A stretch of DNA of 64,000 nt from Telopea speciosissima (lineage: Eukaryota > Streptophyta > Magnoliopsida > Proteales > Proteaceae). The stretch spans positions 64,008,755-64,072,754 of the forward strand of contig NC_057922.1 in assembly GCF_018873765.1 (NCBI RefSeq). Direction: 5' to 3'. How positions within the stretch are numbered: the first letter of the stretch is position 1; every line of letters starts with the position of its first letter. Positions 1 to 12,000 of the stretch are shown one piece after another. The position numbers were made by a program, and so were the translations under genes. Under the pieces are notes generated by a model that saw only the letters and a list, made by a program, of their open reading frames with translations, searched no databases and was not told where the DNA came from.

Positions 1-542
1 AAAAGGGAATCGAGATCTGAATAATAATCATAATCTCAAGGAAAGAGAACAAACTATGAAGGATGCTAAGGTCCCATTCTTTGGTTTGTATGTAGATCTC
101 AAATGCCAAATCCAAATTCGGACTAGAAGGGGAATTAACCATACGCCCACCGGGGAAGGTAGGCAACCAGGGGTCAGTATAAATGTGGGACAAGGTCCCA
201 TTCCCCACTTGTCGATGCCGCCCTTCAAGAAGGATTGATGCCTTTAATAAGGCTCCACCAGATCCATGAATAGTCCTGATAAGAGCTAGCATCTAGACAG
301 TAGGATTGGGGGAAGTACTTCCTTTTTATGACCTGAATCTATGATGCATTTGGGTTATGAATAATACGTCAACCTGGTCTAGCTAGAAGTGCAAGGTTAA
401 AACACCCCAACTCACGAAACCCCAAACTGTGCCCTTTTTATACTAGAACAAAATACATCCCAGCTACTCCAATACACTCCTTGACTTTTATTGTCATTCT
501 ACTAGAAATGCCAAAATCAGTTTATTTGACTCCTTAGTAGTA
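1..542. other. Intergenic, nothing recognised
   Basis: No open frame with recognisable protein content on either strand. The short overlapping frames at 28-238 are low complexity and antisense to each other. The region precedes an L1 fragment and may be decayed transposon, but nothing in it shows this. Confidence 0.4.
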
Positions 543-1010
543 TTAGAAGGGAAGGAACATAGATATGGCATAGGAGGGGATGCTTGTTGCCACATCCTTT
601 ATAAGGATCTCCTTACCAAAGGTTGAAAGAAGAGAATCCTTACACCCATCAATCTTTGCTTGAACTCTTTCAATAATACTAGAGAAAAGGGTGTGTTTTG
701 ATTGCCCAAAGTAAACACGTAGTTCAAGGTACTTCCCATGATGGGGGACAACAGGGAAACCAATATTCAACCTAATGTGTTTTGATTGCCCAAAGTAAAC
801 ACGTAGTTCAAGGTACTTCCCATGATGGGGGACAACAGGAAAACCAATATTCAACCTAATGACATCTTTGATATGGGAGACGGTATTAGGGCTAAACATG
901 ACATTGGATTTTTGGACATAAACCTTTTGCCCAAAAGCATTAAAATAGTTGTTCAATGGAGATACCAAAGCATCTCCCTCGTTGATGCCAACCTTAGAGA
1001 ATAAATGCAA
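543..1010 (-). pseudogene. L1-type LINE reverse-transcriptase fragment
   Basis: The minus-strand frame resembles the region following the catalytic palm of plant L1 (non-LTR) reverse transcriptases. It has a GQKVYVQKSNVMFSPNT-like stretch, then a YLELRVYFGQSK block (family form YLGLP..GRSK), then LLSTFGKEILIKDVATSIPSYAISMF, which matches the family motif where the chain reads GKE.LIK.V...IP.Y.MS. It has no catalytic motif, no ORF1 and no 3' tail, so it is a dead internal fragment. A segment of 28 codons is present twice in frame (692-775 and 776-859). Confidence 0.72.
692..859. repeat. 84-bp perfect-frame tandem duplication
   Basis: Two adjacent copies of an 84-bp unit, 692-775 and 776-859, differ at about one base (acaggg versus acagga). 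Because 84 is divisible by three, the L1 fragment stays open across the duplication. Confidence 0.9.
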
Positions 1011-1778
1011 TCACCGCAACACAGGAGATGGAAAATACAAGAACCAGACCTATTGGTTTTAATTCCCCGGATGAAGCCAGACGCCTCAGCTTGAATGAGA
1101 TGACACGAAAAGGCTTCTTAACAAAGAATGAACAAATAAGGGCTTAGGGGGTAGCCTTGGTGAAGTCCCCGTTGAGCGTGACCTAAGAAATATTCAAAAC
1201 AATTAAGTTCGGGCACTTTTTCTTGCATAGTGGAAAAGCCAAATGGAGTAAAAATTTTGTGAACGGGTAAACCCCAAGGCAACCAGCTTACATATCAAGG
1301 TTCAGCCCAAATGGAGTTTGCCTAATGACTAAATAAAGAATTGAAAAAATAGAGACCACCAAGTATTGTTTCAAAAATCAGAATTGAATCTAAAGCATTT
1401 AGAAGTGGATCGCTAGTTGCTAGGGTTCCAGGTTTGAGTTGCCAATTCACATTATATATAAGGGAGGGTAAATCATTGAATTCGACCTAAAATTTACACA
1501 TGGCCAATCCAAACTATTCCCTACATATCCAACTATAAAAATCGTAAAACCGCCCTTCCACCTAGCAATCTAGCTATGCTCATCAAGAAAACTCTCTAGA
1601 CAATTTAGACAATATTTTGCCATTTAAAAAATGGTTGGACTATAAGAGTAAATTTAATACATGGTGAGCAATATAATCGAGATGGACTATAAAAATTAAC
1701 ACATGGCCTTTTGAGATTGGACGATACCATCTTCGATATTTTGGTTCGTACCGATGAGTTAAAAAAGTATGAAATGCA
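1011..1778. other. Intergenic, nothing recognised
   Basis: AT-rich sequence without a recognisable gene or repeat end. The frames present are short and overlap on both strands. Confidence 0.35.
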
Positions 1779-1786
1779 GATGTATC

Positions 1787-2339
1787 TAGGGGTGCAAGTT
1801 TGGCCCTGTCGGCTCGAGCCACCTTGAGTCCGAATAGGTCTTGGGTTGAGATACCCCTACTATGAATGCGAGTCAGGGCTGGGAATTTCTGACCCAAAGT
1901 CAGGACTGGGCCCATGGCCTCAGCCCAGCCCGGGCCTGACCCAACCCTATCTTCTTCTTCTCCCTGGCCTAGCCCGGATCTGGCTCTCCTTCAACCATGG
2001 CGGGAGTTGGAGGGTCCAACCCAGCAAAAACAAGGGGGGGTATGATCATTTCACAAAGGGGGCCCACTTGGGTCCCACTTGTGAAATGACCAAAACCCCC
2101 TTTGTTTTGTTGGGTTGGACCCTCCAGCTCTGCCACAGCTAGAGGAGAGCCAAATTGGTCTAGCCCAATCCCTACATCTCCCTTCCCCCTTCTTATGGTT
2201 AGAACCAATTAGGCTCAACCTAGCTTGGCCAAAAGGACTGATTAGGGTTGGTTCGGGCCAGGCCTGGCCCAACTAAGAGGGGTCAGGTTTGGACTGGCAT
2301 TTTAAAAAGCCCGGCCCAACCCGACCTGTTGCAACCCTA
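1787..2339. mobile_element. hAT-type foldback MITE (553 bp)
   Basis: The ends are inverted: 5' TAGGGGTGCAA and 3' TTGCAACCCTA. They are flanked by a perfect 8-bp target duplication GATGTATC at 1779-1786 and 2340-2347, the size typical of the hAT superfamily. The core is a long imperfect palindrome: GGAGGGTCCAACCC near 2010 is mirrored by GGGTTGGACCCTCC near 2112. GGCTCTCC and GGAGAGCC lie further out. No transposase is present, so the element is non-autonomous. Confidence 0.85.
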
Positions 2340-2347
2340 GATGTATC

Positions 2348-3094
2348 AATACTTTTCCCAACATCTTAGGATTAAGTTTTCTTTCACCCACAATTAATGA
2401 TTTGACCCCTGTGAAGGGTTGAAAGGGTTGAACGTAATCATCAACTCCAATGTGATTTAACCTATAATTCACCTCTGGAAAGGGTTGAATGTCATCATTA
2501 ACTCTCATCCCCAATGAGAGAGTACCCTTCCTCGGTCCAATCATTAACTCTGTTTTTTGGTTGAAATTTCAGAAGATTCATCTAAGTCCAATAAGGGCCA
2601 TTATTGGAAATATCCTCTCCTCACCCAAACCGGGTCCAACATTTTATCTGAAATGAAGATGCTTCTAATGTTGTGGCCTTGTGGGGCATGATTTTGCCTT
2701 GCAGCTAAACCAGAACTAAGATTTGTTTCTAACATTCATGAAGGCTGGAATAAACTACCCAAAAATAAATATAAATAAATGGATATGGTTAGAACAGATA
2801 ATACGTTATCGCCATTAAGGTGATTCTTAGCTAAGCAGCCATATAAGATGAGAGTTACTCGTACACAAGGTTGTGATAGCCAATACTTGGTAGATAAATT
2901 GCAATGTGGAGGATTCCTTTGGTGTTACAATCATATCTACTCCAATTTTACCTTTATGTCTCCAGTCATTATGCTAGCAAATGCATCTGAAAAATGAATG
3001 CGGCCCCGCTCAAGCGAATAGCGACCCGCTCAAGCGGGTAGCGACTTATGTAAGCAGATGACAAGAAGAAGAAGGTTTATCATGTTCCACCCTT
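2348..3094. other. Region downstream of the TFIIE beta gene
   Basis: No gene recognised. It follows the TFIIE beta stop codon and will contain its 3' UTR and polyadenylation site. A short doublet of CGCTCAAGCG and CGCTCAAGCGGG lies near 3008-3040. Confidence 0.35.
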
Positions 3095-6000
3095 TCAGAT
3101 GTCAGGGACATTCAAGTTTTGAAAGAGCTCCGGAAGGTGGGCATTCGTCAACTTAGTTCTCTTGCTGATCTCACGCTGCTTCTTCTTTGGCTTGGGCTTG
3201 GAGGCAGCTCCATGCGCCTGGGCCATAGCCCTCCTCTTGGCAGTGTTTGTTGCAGGCTTCATCCCATTCTTCTGAAGATCTTTCTCAATGTCAACCATAT
3301 CACGTGGCAGCTCGATTCCCCGGAAGAGTTGCTTCAAATCATCATCTACCTTAATAGGTACCCTGGGGTCATTTGGGTATGCTATGTCCTCCTGTGAATC
3401 AAAATTCGACAGCAGCCAAACCTGGCCTGCAGCCTTCAGAGCCTGCAAATATCACAATGTATGCGGAAATGGAATTAGAAGAGTAGGACATGATTTTCTC
3501 TAGTGTAAATATGTAAGTTTGTTTCTGTTTTAAGTACTTGGGCTGCTTAGCTTCTTCATAACCAAAATGTTCTTCGTCTCAAATTCACACCACTGAGGCC
3601 ACTCTAAAATCCAAGGGCTAATCACATGGTTAGAATCATATGACTGCAATGACTTCCAAACAACTAGGACCATTTGGTACATTAATTTGATACTAAGTGC
3701 AGTGACAGAGCAAAACAATATCTGAGTGATATGAGCCCAAGTGACAAAGGGATGTTGTGTGGGTATAAAAGCCTAGCATAATCCAGGTTAAAAAATTTAA
3801 GGTTTACTCATGAAAGTTTAGGTTGGAACAATAGTTTGAAAAATTGAATCGGAATCAGCCGATTCAAATCAAAATCGAACATTGATTCTGATTGTTGCAG
3901 AATCCCAAAATCCATTTTGGAATCGGCCATGAATGCACATTGATCTTCATTCTTTTACCAATTTTTCCCTCTGTTAGTCTGCAAAATAGCAGAAAATCAA
4001 TGAAACTTACCTCTTCTAGCTAGATCTACAAGCCCATTGAATAAAAAACTCCAAAAAATAAAAAATTTGTAGAAATGTTTGCTTCTTCTTCCTGATTCCA
4101 GAAAATCAATGAAACTTACCTCTTCTAGCTAGTTCAGTGCATATGGTCATTTCACTGGCGTGGGGGAGCATGCATCTTCTTCATTTGTTCCCAGTTTTAA
4201 GTATGACACCCACTCACAGGGACATACTGGTGTTAGAGTTGTTAGAATATCTTGTATAAGGGTAGTTCTATCATTGTCCTGTTAGAAGACATGACTAAGT
4301 TGTATTTTTCTTGTTCTTGTTTTATTTCCTTTTACCTCCCTAGGGAGGCCTGTGTAATTTAGAAGAGTTTATTAATGAAGTAATATGTGTGTTGAGAATC
4401 TCTCAACACAACCAATTCTCTCCCAACTCTTCTTCTCTTCTCTTCTTCTCTTCTTCCCTTCTTCTTCCTCCTTGCTGTTAACTCCTTAATCTTCCATTAG
4501 AATCGATCCATTGAAGCTTTAACTGGGTATCAAAGCTAGCATCTCTGGTTTGAGAGTCGGCTCAGCTCAGTGGTTGTCTTCTCCTCTCTTTGGAACCCTA
4601 TAAATGTAAAAAGGGTTCCATTAGAGGCTGTATATGTGAGATACTATACTTCCTACAGTCTTGGGAGTAGTATTCTTCAAACCAAGTCCATATGGAGGGA
4701 GTTTTAAGAGCTGCTGAAGTGTTTTGAAGCTTTGGAAGATGCCTGCCTAGCTACCGCCAGCCTGTGAAGCATTTCCCTTGGTTCTCCTTCTTCCCTCCAT
4801 CTCTTGGAGTGAGACCTAGTGCCTTTGAATCGCCTAGGGAAGCTGTTTTAGACCCCTAACCTCTTGGTTGCTGAGAGGAAGGGTATTTAGCTCCCAACTG
4901 TTGTGAAGCATTGGAAGCAAACTCTGTTTTTCCGCCAGCAGTGGGCTATTTCAAGTTTGATTCTGCCTTTGGCAAATTGGTTTGCCTTGGAACTTGACTC
5001 ATTCAAGTCGTATGGGAGTGTTGTTTTGAAGCCCTAAGAGCTTGTTCTTGAAGGTGGAAGATTGGAAGATTGCTGCTGCCTTTTTTTGTTGCTGATCAAT
5101 GGGGGAAGTGGCTGGTTTGCACCCCATCATCCTTGTCTCTTTCAGAAGATCCAAGACAAATTTCCTTTGGCAAATGTTGATTCCTTTCCTTGATCTAGAT
5201 ACTTCAATCCCCAAGAAGTATTTCAAGAGTCCAAGGTCTTTGATCTCAAACTGTTTAGCCAGATAAGACTTCAATCTGTTTATCTCAGCAACATCATTCC
5301 CAATTACCACAATGTCATCAACATAGACAATGAGAGTTGTAACTATACCATTACTCCTCCTGATAAACAAGGTGTGGTCAGCTTGACTTTGATAATACCC
5401 ATTCTTTAGAATGGCTTGTCTAAATCTCTCAAACCAGGCCTTAGGGGACTGCTTGAGGCCATAGAGAGCTTTCTTCAAGAGACACACTTTCCCTTCAGCT
5501 GAGGGACACTTAAGACCAGGTGGAGGCTGCATGTACACTTCTTCTGCTAAGTCTCCACGAAGAAATGCATTCTTCACATCTAATTGGTACATTGGCCAAT
5601 CTTTATTGGCTGCCACTGAAAGAAGAACCCTGATTGAGTTATGCTTGGCTACAGGGGCAAAAGTCTCCTGGTAGTCAATTCCATACACCTGACTATACCC
5701 TTTTGCAACCAACCTAGCTTTGTACCTTTCCACTGTATCATCGGATCTATACTTGATTGTATAGACCCATCTGCATCCAACTAGAGTTCTCCCCCTAGGA
5801 AGATCAACTAGTGTCCAAGTATTGTTCTTCTCTAGAGCCACCATTTCCTCAGTCATTGCTTGAATCCATTTTGGATCGGATAAGGCCTCTGTGACATTTT
5901 TGGGAATGGAAGAAGACTCTAGAGCAATGGAAAAAGCAATACCTGTAGGAGAAATGGAGTCATAGGAAACAAACTGGGCTATGGGGTTAGTACAGGCTCT

Positions 6001-9000
6001 CTTCCCTTTTCTCACAGCAATGGGAAGATCTAATTCAGAAGGAGGGGAATTACCTGACTGAGGAGGATGAGACTGAGGATGTGGATCCAAAGAGGGGTTT
6101 TGGCAGGGTTGCTTATACCATGGCTGCTTCCCTTTTCCCTTCAACAAGCATTCACCCCTTGTAAATACACCATCTTCTTTGAATCTAATTCTCACTACTA
6201 GCATCACCATCACTACTAGCATCAATATCAACAACACCATCAGCATCAGCATCATCAACAACATCCACTTCTTTGTACTTTCCAATATCAAATAGGAATG
6301 GGGAAGTGGAGGTAGGCAAGGGAGATAGAAAGGGAATGACATCAGCATTCTGTTCACTGCTAGTACTCTCCCCCTGAACAGAATGTTGAGGGGAAGAAAA
6401 ATAAGGGATGGACTCAAAGAAGGTGACATCTTTGGAGAGAAGTCGCCATCGGGAAGGAGGATGGTAGCACTTATACCCTTTGGTTGAATCAGAGTAACCC
6501 AAGAAGATGCACTTGAGGGCTTTGGGATCAAGCTTGGTACGGGCTGATTTGTTGACATGAACATAACAAACACAACCAAAGACTCGTGGAGTCAAGGAGA
6601 AAACTGAGGATTGAGGAGAAAGAAGAGCCAAGGGGTACTTGGAGCCAAGGAGTGGAGTGGGCATCCGATTAATAAGAAAGGCAGCGGTAAGAAGTGCATC
6701 AGACCAGAAGGTCTTAGGCACATGCATACCAAAGAGAAGACCCCTGGTGACTTCCAGCAAATGGTGGTTTTTGCGCTCAGCCACCCCATTTTGCTGCGGG
6801 GTGTCAACACAAGCCGGTTGATGGATGACGCCATTATCGGTAAAGAACTGTTGGAGCCCCCCAACATGTACTCACCCCCCTTATCAGACCTAACAAGTTG
6901 GATTCGAGTACCAAACTGAGTACGGATAAGTTGATAAAAATCCTTAAAAGCATCACAAACATCACTCTTTTGTTTCAACAAAACAGTCCAAGTAGACCGA
7001 GAATAGTCATCCACAAATGAAACAAAGTAACGAAATCCAGACAAAGAAGTAGTAGGGGAAGGCCCCCAAACATCAGTATGAACAAGAGCAAAAGGTGCAG
7101 TAAATCTATTACCACGATAAGGGTAAGAAGTACGACAATGTTTAGCAAAAATACAAGATTCACACTGAAAAACATAAGATGAAGGGAAAGAAGTAAACAA
7201 GTGGGGTAACTGTCTCCTCATAACAACAAAAGAGGGATGACTCAAACGGTGATGCCAAAGCATAACAGACTCCAAAGTACTACGGTCACTCCGACCACAA
7301 ACATAGGCTGCAGCAGTAGATTGAGCAGGTAACCGTGGCTCAAGAAGGTAGAGTCCTCCTTTCTCAGTCCCACTGCCAATAACCCTCTTTGTCTCCAAAT
7401 CCTGAAATACACAATAGGAAGGAAAGAAAGTGATACAACAATGTAAGGATTTGGTGAGATGACTAATAGATAATAGGTTAGTAGCAAAATCAGGAACATG
7501 AAGGACAGACTCAAGGGAAATAGAAGGAGTAACTCGCACATTACCCTAACCAGAGACAGAAGAAAGGGAACCATCAACAACCCTTACCTTGTCCTGGCCA
7601 GAGCAAATGGAGTAGAAATCAAAGTACTGTGACATACCAGTCATGTGATCAGAGGCTCCAGAGTCAATGATCCAGGTACGTGTAGTAGTAGGAGCAGATG
7701 AGACCTGCAAAGCTGAGGCAGAAGTAGTAGAGCCTCCAGAGGTGGAACCAGTAGCGGACCCTCCAAGGTGAGACATCAACCGACGGAAGGCTGCAATATC
7801 ATCCTGTGAGAGGGAATCAGGAGCAGGCTGGGGTCCAGGTGGGTCAGACTCAGATGTCACAGAGTGAGCCCGAACTCCCCCTCACTTGCCTCCACGGGCA
7901 CTAGATGAACCACCACGCATACCAGGGAGCTGTCCATGTAGATCCCAGCACCTGTCCTTGGTGTGTCCAAGCTTGCCACAATGATCACATTTGAATCGCT
8001 CACGGTGATCTCCACAAGGTGGCCCTTGGCCTTTCCCCCTACTTTTCTAGTCTCTGTGGGAACTAGAAACAAGAGCAGATCTCTCTGTGGATGGTGCAAC
8101 ATCCATAGTGGTTCTCCTGGTTTCCTCACTTTGCAAGTAGCTGCACACTTCATCCAAAGATGGAAAGGGACATCTGCCCAAGATTTGCAGGCGAAGAGGC
8201 TCATACTCTGGGTTAAGACCACCAAGCAAAATAAAGATCCTTTCCTTTTCTTGGCTCCTGTAGACCTTTGCCTGATCATCAGAATTGGACAACTGAAGGT
8301 TGTTATAGTGATCATATTCCTCCCACAAGCTAATAACAAAGTTGCAGTACTCTGAGATACTCCTATCACCTTGATTCATATGGATGATCTTTTGGAGGAT
8401 TTGATACACCTTTGTTGCATCTCCAACTCTGTCAAAAACTTTGGAGACACTGTCCCGGATATCTTCGCGATCTCCTTACTCATAAACCTCCTACCTATCT
8501 CGGGTTTCATGGAGAATATCAGCCAAGTCATAACAGTGGAGTTCTCAGTCTCCCACTTTAGATAACCTGGATCAGTTGTAGCAGGAGCTGTAATAGACCC
8601 AGTAATATATCCCAACTTTCCCCTACGCAACTTCACAGACCGGGACCAATCCAAGTAGTTGGTATTATCCAACTTCACAACAGAGATTTGGGTGTTGAGA
8701 TTATCAAAGGAAGCCATGGATGGGAATCCACTACTCAAGCTGCCAGCTATAGTAGACCCATTGACTTCAGAATCTTGGCTAGACACAGCAGACATAATAG
8801 GCAAACACTTCAACAATCAACACAGTGTTTTTGCTCAAGTGGGGAGTATACTCAACCCAAACAAAGAAGGCAAACCAATACACAAATAGTGCTAAATCAA
8901 CCAAATCACTAGGCTGAGACCAAGCCTAGAAAACAGCAGGCATACAGAGAGCAAAAAGCAAGCATAACTCAGACCAAATCCTTCTAACAGCCAAGGAACT

Positions 9001-12000
9001 TCAGTTCATAACATTCAACAAGTGTACCATGATGCACACATTCCATTCTCAGCAACAAACAAGCACCCAATGCAGCAAACTTCAAAAAAGGCAAACAAAA
9101 AGCAAAAACAGAGCTGCTAATACCTGCGAATCATAAACTTCGTGATGAATGTGGCTCTTCTCTTATAGATGCAATTAAGTATCAAAGATTAGTTGGGAAA
9201 CTAATCTATCTCTCCTTGACTCGACCAGACATCTCCTATGCAATTGGGGTGGTGAGTCAGTTCATGCATGCTCCCAGGAGTGGACATCTGGATGCAGTGT
9301 CTAGGAAAAGGTCTTCTATTTGCCAAGCATGACCATTTACAGATTGAAGGCTACACAGATGCTGATTGGGCTGGTTCAGTCTCTGATAGGAGATCCACTT
9401 CTGGATACTGTACCTTTGTAGGTGGTAATCTAGTTACCTGGAGGAGCAAGAAACAACCAGTTGTAGCTAGATCCAGTGCAGAGGCCGAGTTTAGAGCCAT
9501 GGCTCATGGAATGTATGAGCTTATGTGGCTGAAGAGGCTTCTTCAAGACTTGAGCTTTACAACTGAAGGGCCAATGAGACTTTATTGTGACAACAAAGCT
9601 GCCATAAGCATTGCCCATAATCCGGTTCAACATGATCGAACCAAGCATATTGAGGTTGATCGTCACTTCATCAAGGAGAATCTGGATTCTGGGTGCATTT
9701 GTACTCCCTTTGTGAAGACAGGTGATCAAGTAGCAGATATCTTCACCAAGGGTCTCACTCCTGGTCTATTTAGTACCCTATTGTGCAAGCTGGGAATGAA
9801 TGACATTTATTCTCCAGCTTGAGGGGGAGTGTTAGAGTTGTTAGAATATCTTGTATGAGGGTAGTTCTATCATTGTCCTGTTAGAAGACATGACTAAGTT
9901 GTATTTTTCTTGTTCTTGTTTTATTTCCTTTTACCTCCCTAGGGAGGCCTATGTAATTTAGAAGAGTTTATTAATGAAGTAATATGTGTGTTGAGAATCT
10001 CTCAACACACAACCGATTCTCTCCCAACTCTTCGTCTCTTCTTCCCTTCTTCTTCCTCCTTGCTGTTAACTCCTTAATCTTCCATTAGAATCGATCCATT
10101 GAAGCTTTAACTACTGGATAGTCCTTTATGGACAACTTCTTCCCCTACACATCCCACCAGTCGTACATGTTGCCAACACCATCAAGTCACAATGGCTCAG
10201 TGACTGGTTCTTCACATTATAGGAGCTATATCTAGGATAGATTACCTCTAGTATGTAGATGAGGCCATTTATAGGGCAATTGTGGAGGACTACGTGTGTT
10301 TCTTCTCGCACACTATGATGTGGCATGGATTTGTCATGCAGTCGAAGGAAAATGCACATCGACTCCATCGGGGACCTTGAGTGAACTCGATCCAACACGT
10401 CATAGTTCTTATTAGCACCTAGCAAACAGTATTGTATTGTTGTGATGTAAATAAATCACTTAGAGGGTTTATTTTATTGAAAATAAGATTTGGGTTGGGT
10501 TATGTAGGTGTTGGGCTTTTGATCCCATGGGTTTATTTTGTAATTGGCCAATTTAATGGGCCTAAAATATGGGTAGAAAATAGGAAAACGCGATTTACTT
10601 CCTTAGTATAGTTAGAGTCCTATTTTGAGTTTGTTTTCTTTATTATTTCACTTTCTTAGTCAATTTAGGTTACCTTATTAGTTAAAGATAGGGTTAGGCT
10701 TTTCCTTTTTAGTGTGTAAGTCTATTTTTGAGTCTTCTATATAAATTTGTAAGGGAGGCCAGCATGGTACAGAATTTGATTAATGAAATATTGGCTTTAG
10801 CCTGTTAAAAATCCTGAGATAGGTTGGGTGAGATGCCCAGGGTGACTGAGATAGCCATCCCCTTCCCCAACCCCCTCCATCAATCTCCAATCAAGCTCCA
10901 TTCAAGTTTCAACTCTGCCATAGCCGATCTCTTGAAGAAACATATTCAGTAGCTGGAATTTCTCTGCAAGGTTCAAGATATTTTCAAACAACAAGTATGA
11001 AATTGAAATTCCACAATTATTCTTCTTCTCTTCTAGAAGGTCACATGCAAGGCGATTTTCGTGAGAATTCTGCAGCCAAATCTAACCGTTAGAACTTGCT
11101 GAAATTTTGATCGAATCTTCCCCAAACCCTAAGAGATACTTGATCCAAATTTCATTACCATCCACACAGCCGATTGTCTGAAGTTACCCTTTTACCCTTC
11201 AATCCTATTTCTCCTAGGATTCCTCAATAATTTCAGATCTATTCATCTGATTTAACTATAACTTTCAGCATCTCTTCTCTCCCATATAATCCACACTCTC
11301 CTAACTTAACCCTAAGATCTAACCCTATGTCCCATCACACCCTAACCCTGATTTTACAATTTCACATAATTTGACCTAGCCGATTTTCCCCAATCCATAA
11401 CAGATCCTGGTTATTGGTTCTAGTTGGTGTCCTACCAATCTAGAATTACATTATGTTGGCACTTGGCTGTGTATGTAAACTGTACTTTGTAGTTTGCACT
11501 ATTTCATAAATAATTAATCAAGTGATCACGGGTAAGGTTGCTCCATTGTGACCAAGTGGTCACGAGTTAGAGTCTGGAAACAGCCCCCCTGCAAAAACAG
11601 GGATAAGGCTGCGTACATTATGACCCTTCTGAGACCCCGTAGTGGCGGGAACCTCGTGCACTGGGTACACCATTCATGTTTCATAATTTACTTGTTTTAC
11701 TTGCCTATTTTGTCTTCTAGTACTAAAACAATGTGTAGAATAAGCAATATTACAAAAGCTATACAATAGGGTTCAACGTTTACTGCCAACCAAGGGTGCA
11801 AATCCAAAACACCACTTTGTGTTACTTTTTTTGAAATATGAAGGTTTACATATGTTTATATAGGATAAAACAATGTTTCCCTGAACTATCGGAGCCTAAT
11901 ATGGCCATTTGCCCACTGAAAAAGCCAACCGAAACAGTGCCAAAAAATACATTGTTTCAGCGAAATTTCGGTATTTCGCCCGTCTTGATCTAACTGAATT

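Larger units (their letters stand above)
5094..9128 (-). other. Inverted segment within copia element 1
   Basis: The left boundary lies where the minus-strand reverse-transcriptase homology stops (after SPID near 5094). The right boundary lies where plus-strand homology resumes (NHKLRDECG near 9129). Short GCTGC/GCAGC and T-rich/A-rich stretches occur near both boundaries and could have supported the inversion. Breakpoints are good to a few bases only. Confidence 0.82.
4231..10112 (+). mobile_element. Ty1-copia retrotransposon with inverted internal core
   Basis: Two LTRs (4231-4524 and 9830-10112) in direct plus orientation are flanked by the same 5-bp target duplication ACTGG (4226-4230 and 10113-10117). 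A primer-binding site resembling initiator-tRNA-Met lies right after the 5' LTR, and a purine tract right before the 3' LTR. The RNase H domain reads plus (9129-9822), in agreement with the LTRs. Gag, protease, integrase and reverse transcriptase read minus (8816-5099). The protein homology breaks at one point in the late reverse-transcriptase region and resumes at the other breakpoint in opposite orientation, so about 5094-9128 is an inversion inside one element. Frameshifts and stops make it non-functional. The element sits in TFIIE beta intron 3. Confidence 0.9.

Noticed and set aside
3119..3503. Open frames on the plus strand opposite TFIIE beta exon 4
   Set aside because: They are antisense shadows of a clearly recognised exon.
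7963..8355. Plus-strand frame of 130 codons over copia element 1
   Set aside because: Antisense shadow of gag in the inverted block.
9129..10112. The plus-strand RNase H and 3' LTR as a separate second copia element next to a minus-strand one
   Set aside because: The protein homology stops and resumes at matching positions, and one target duplication (ACTGG) brackets both LTRs, so one element with an inversion is simpler.
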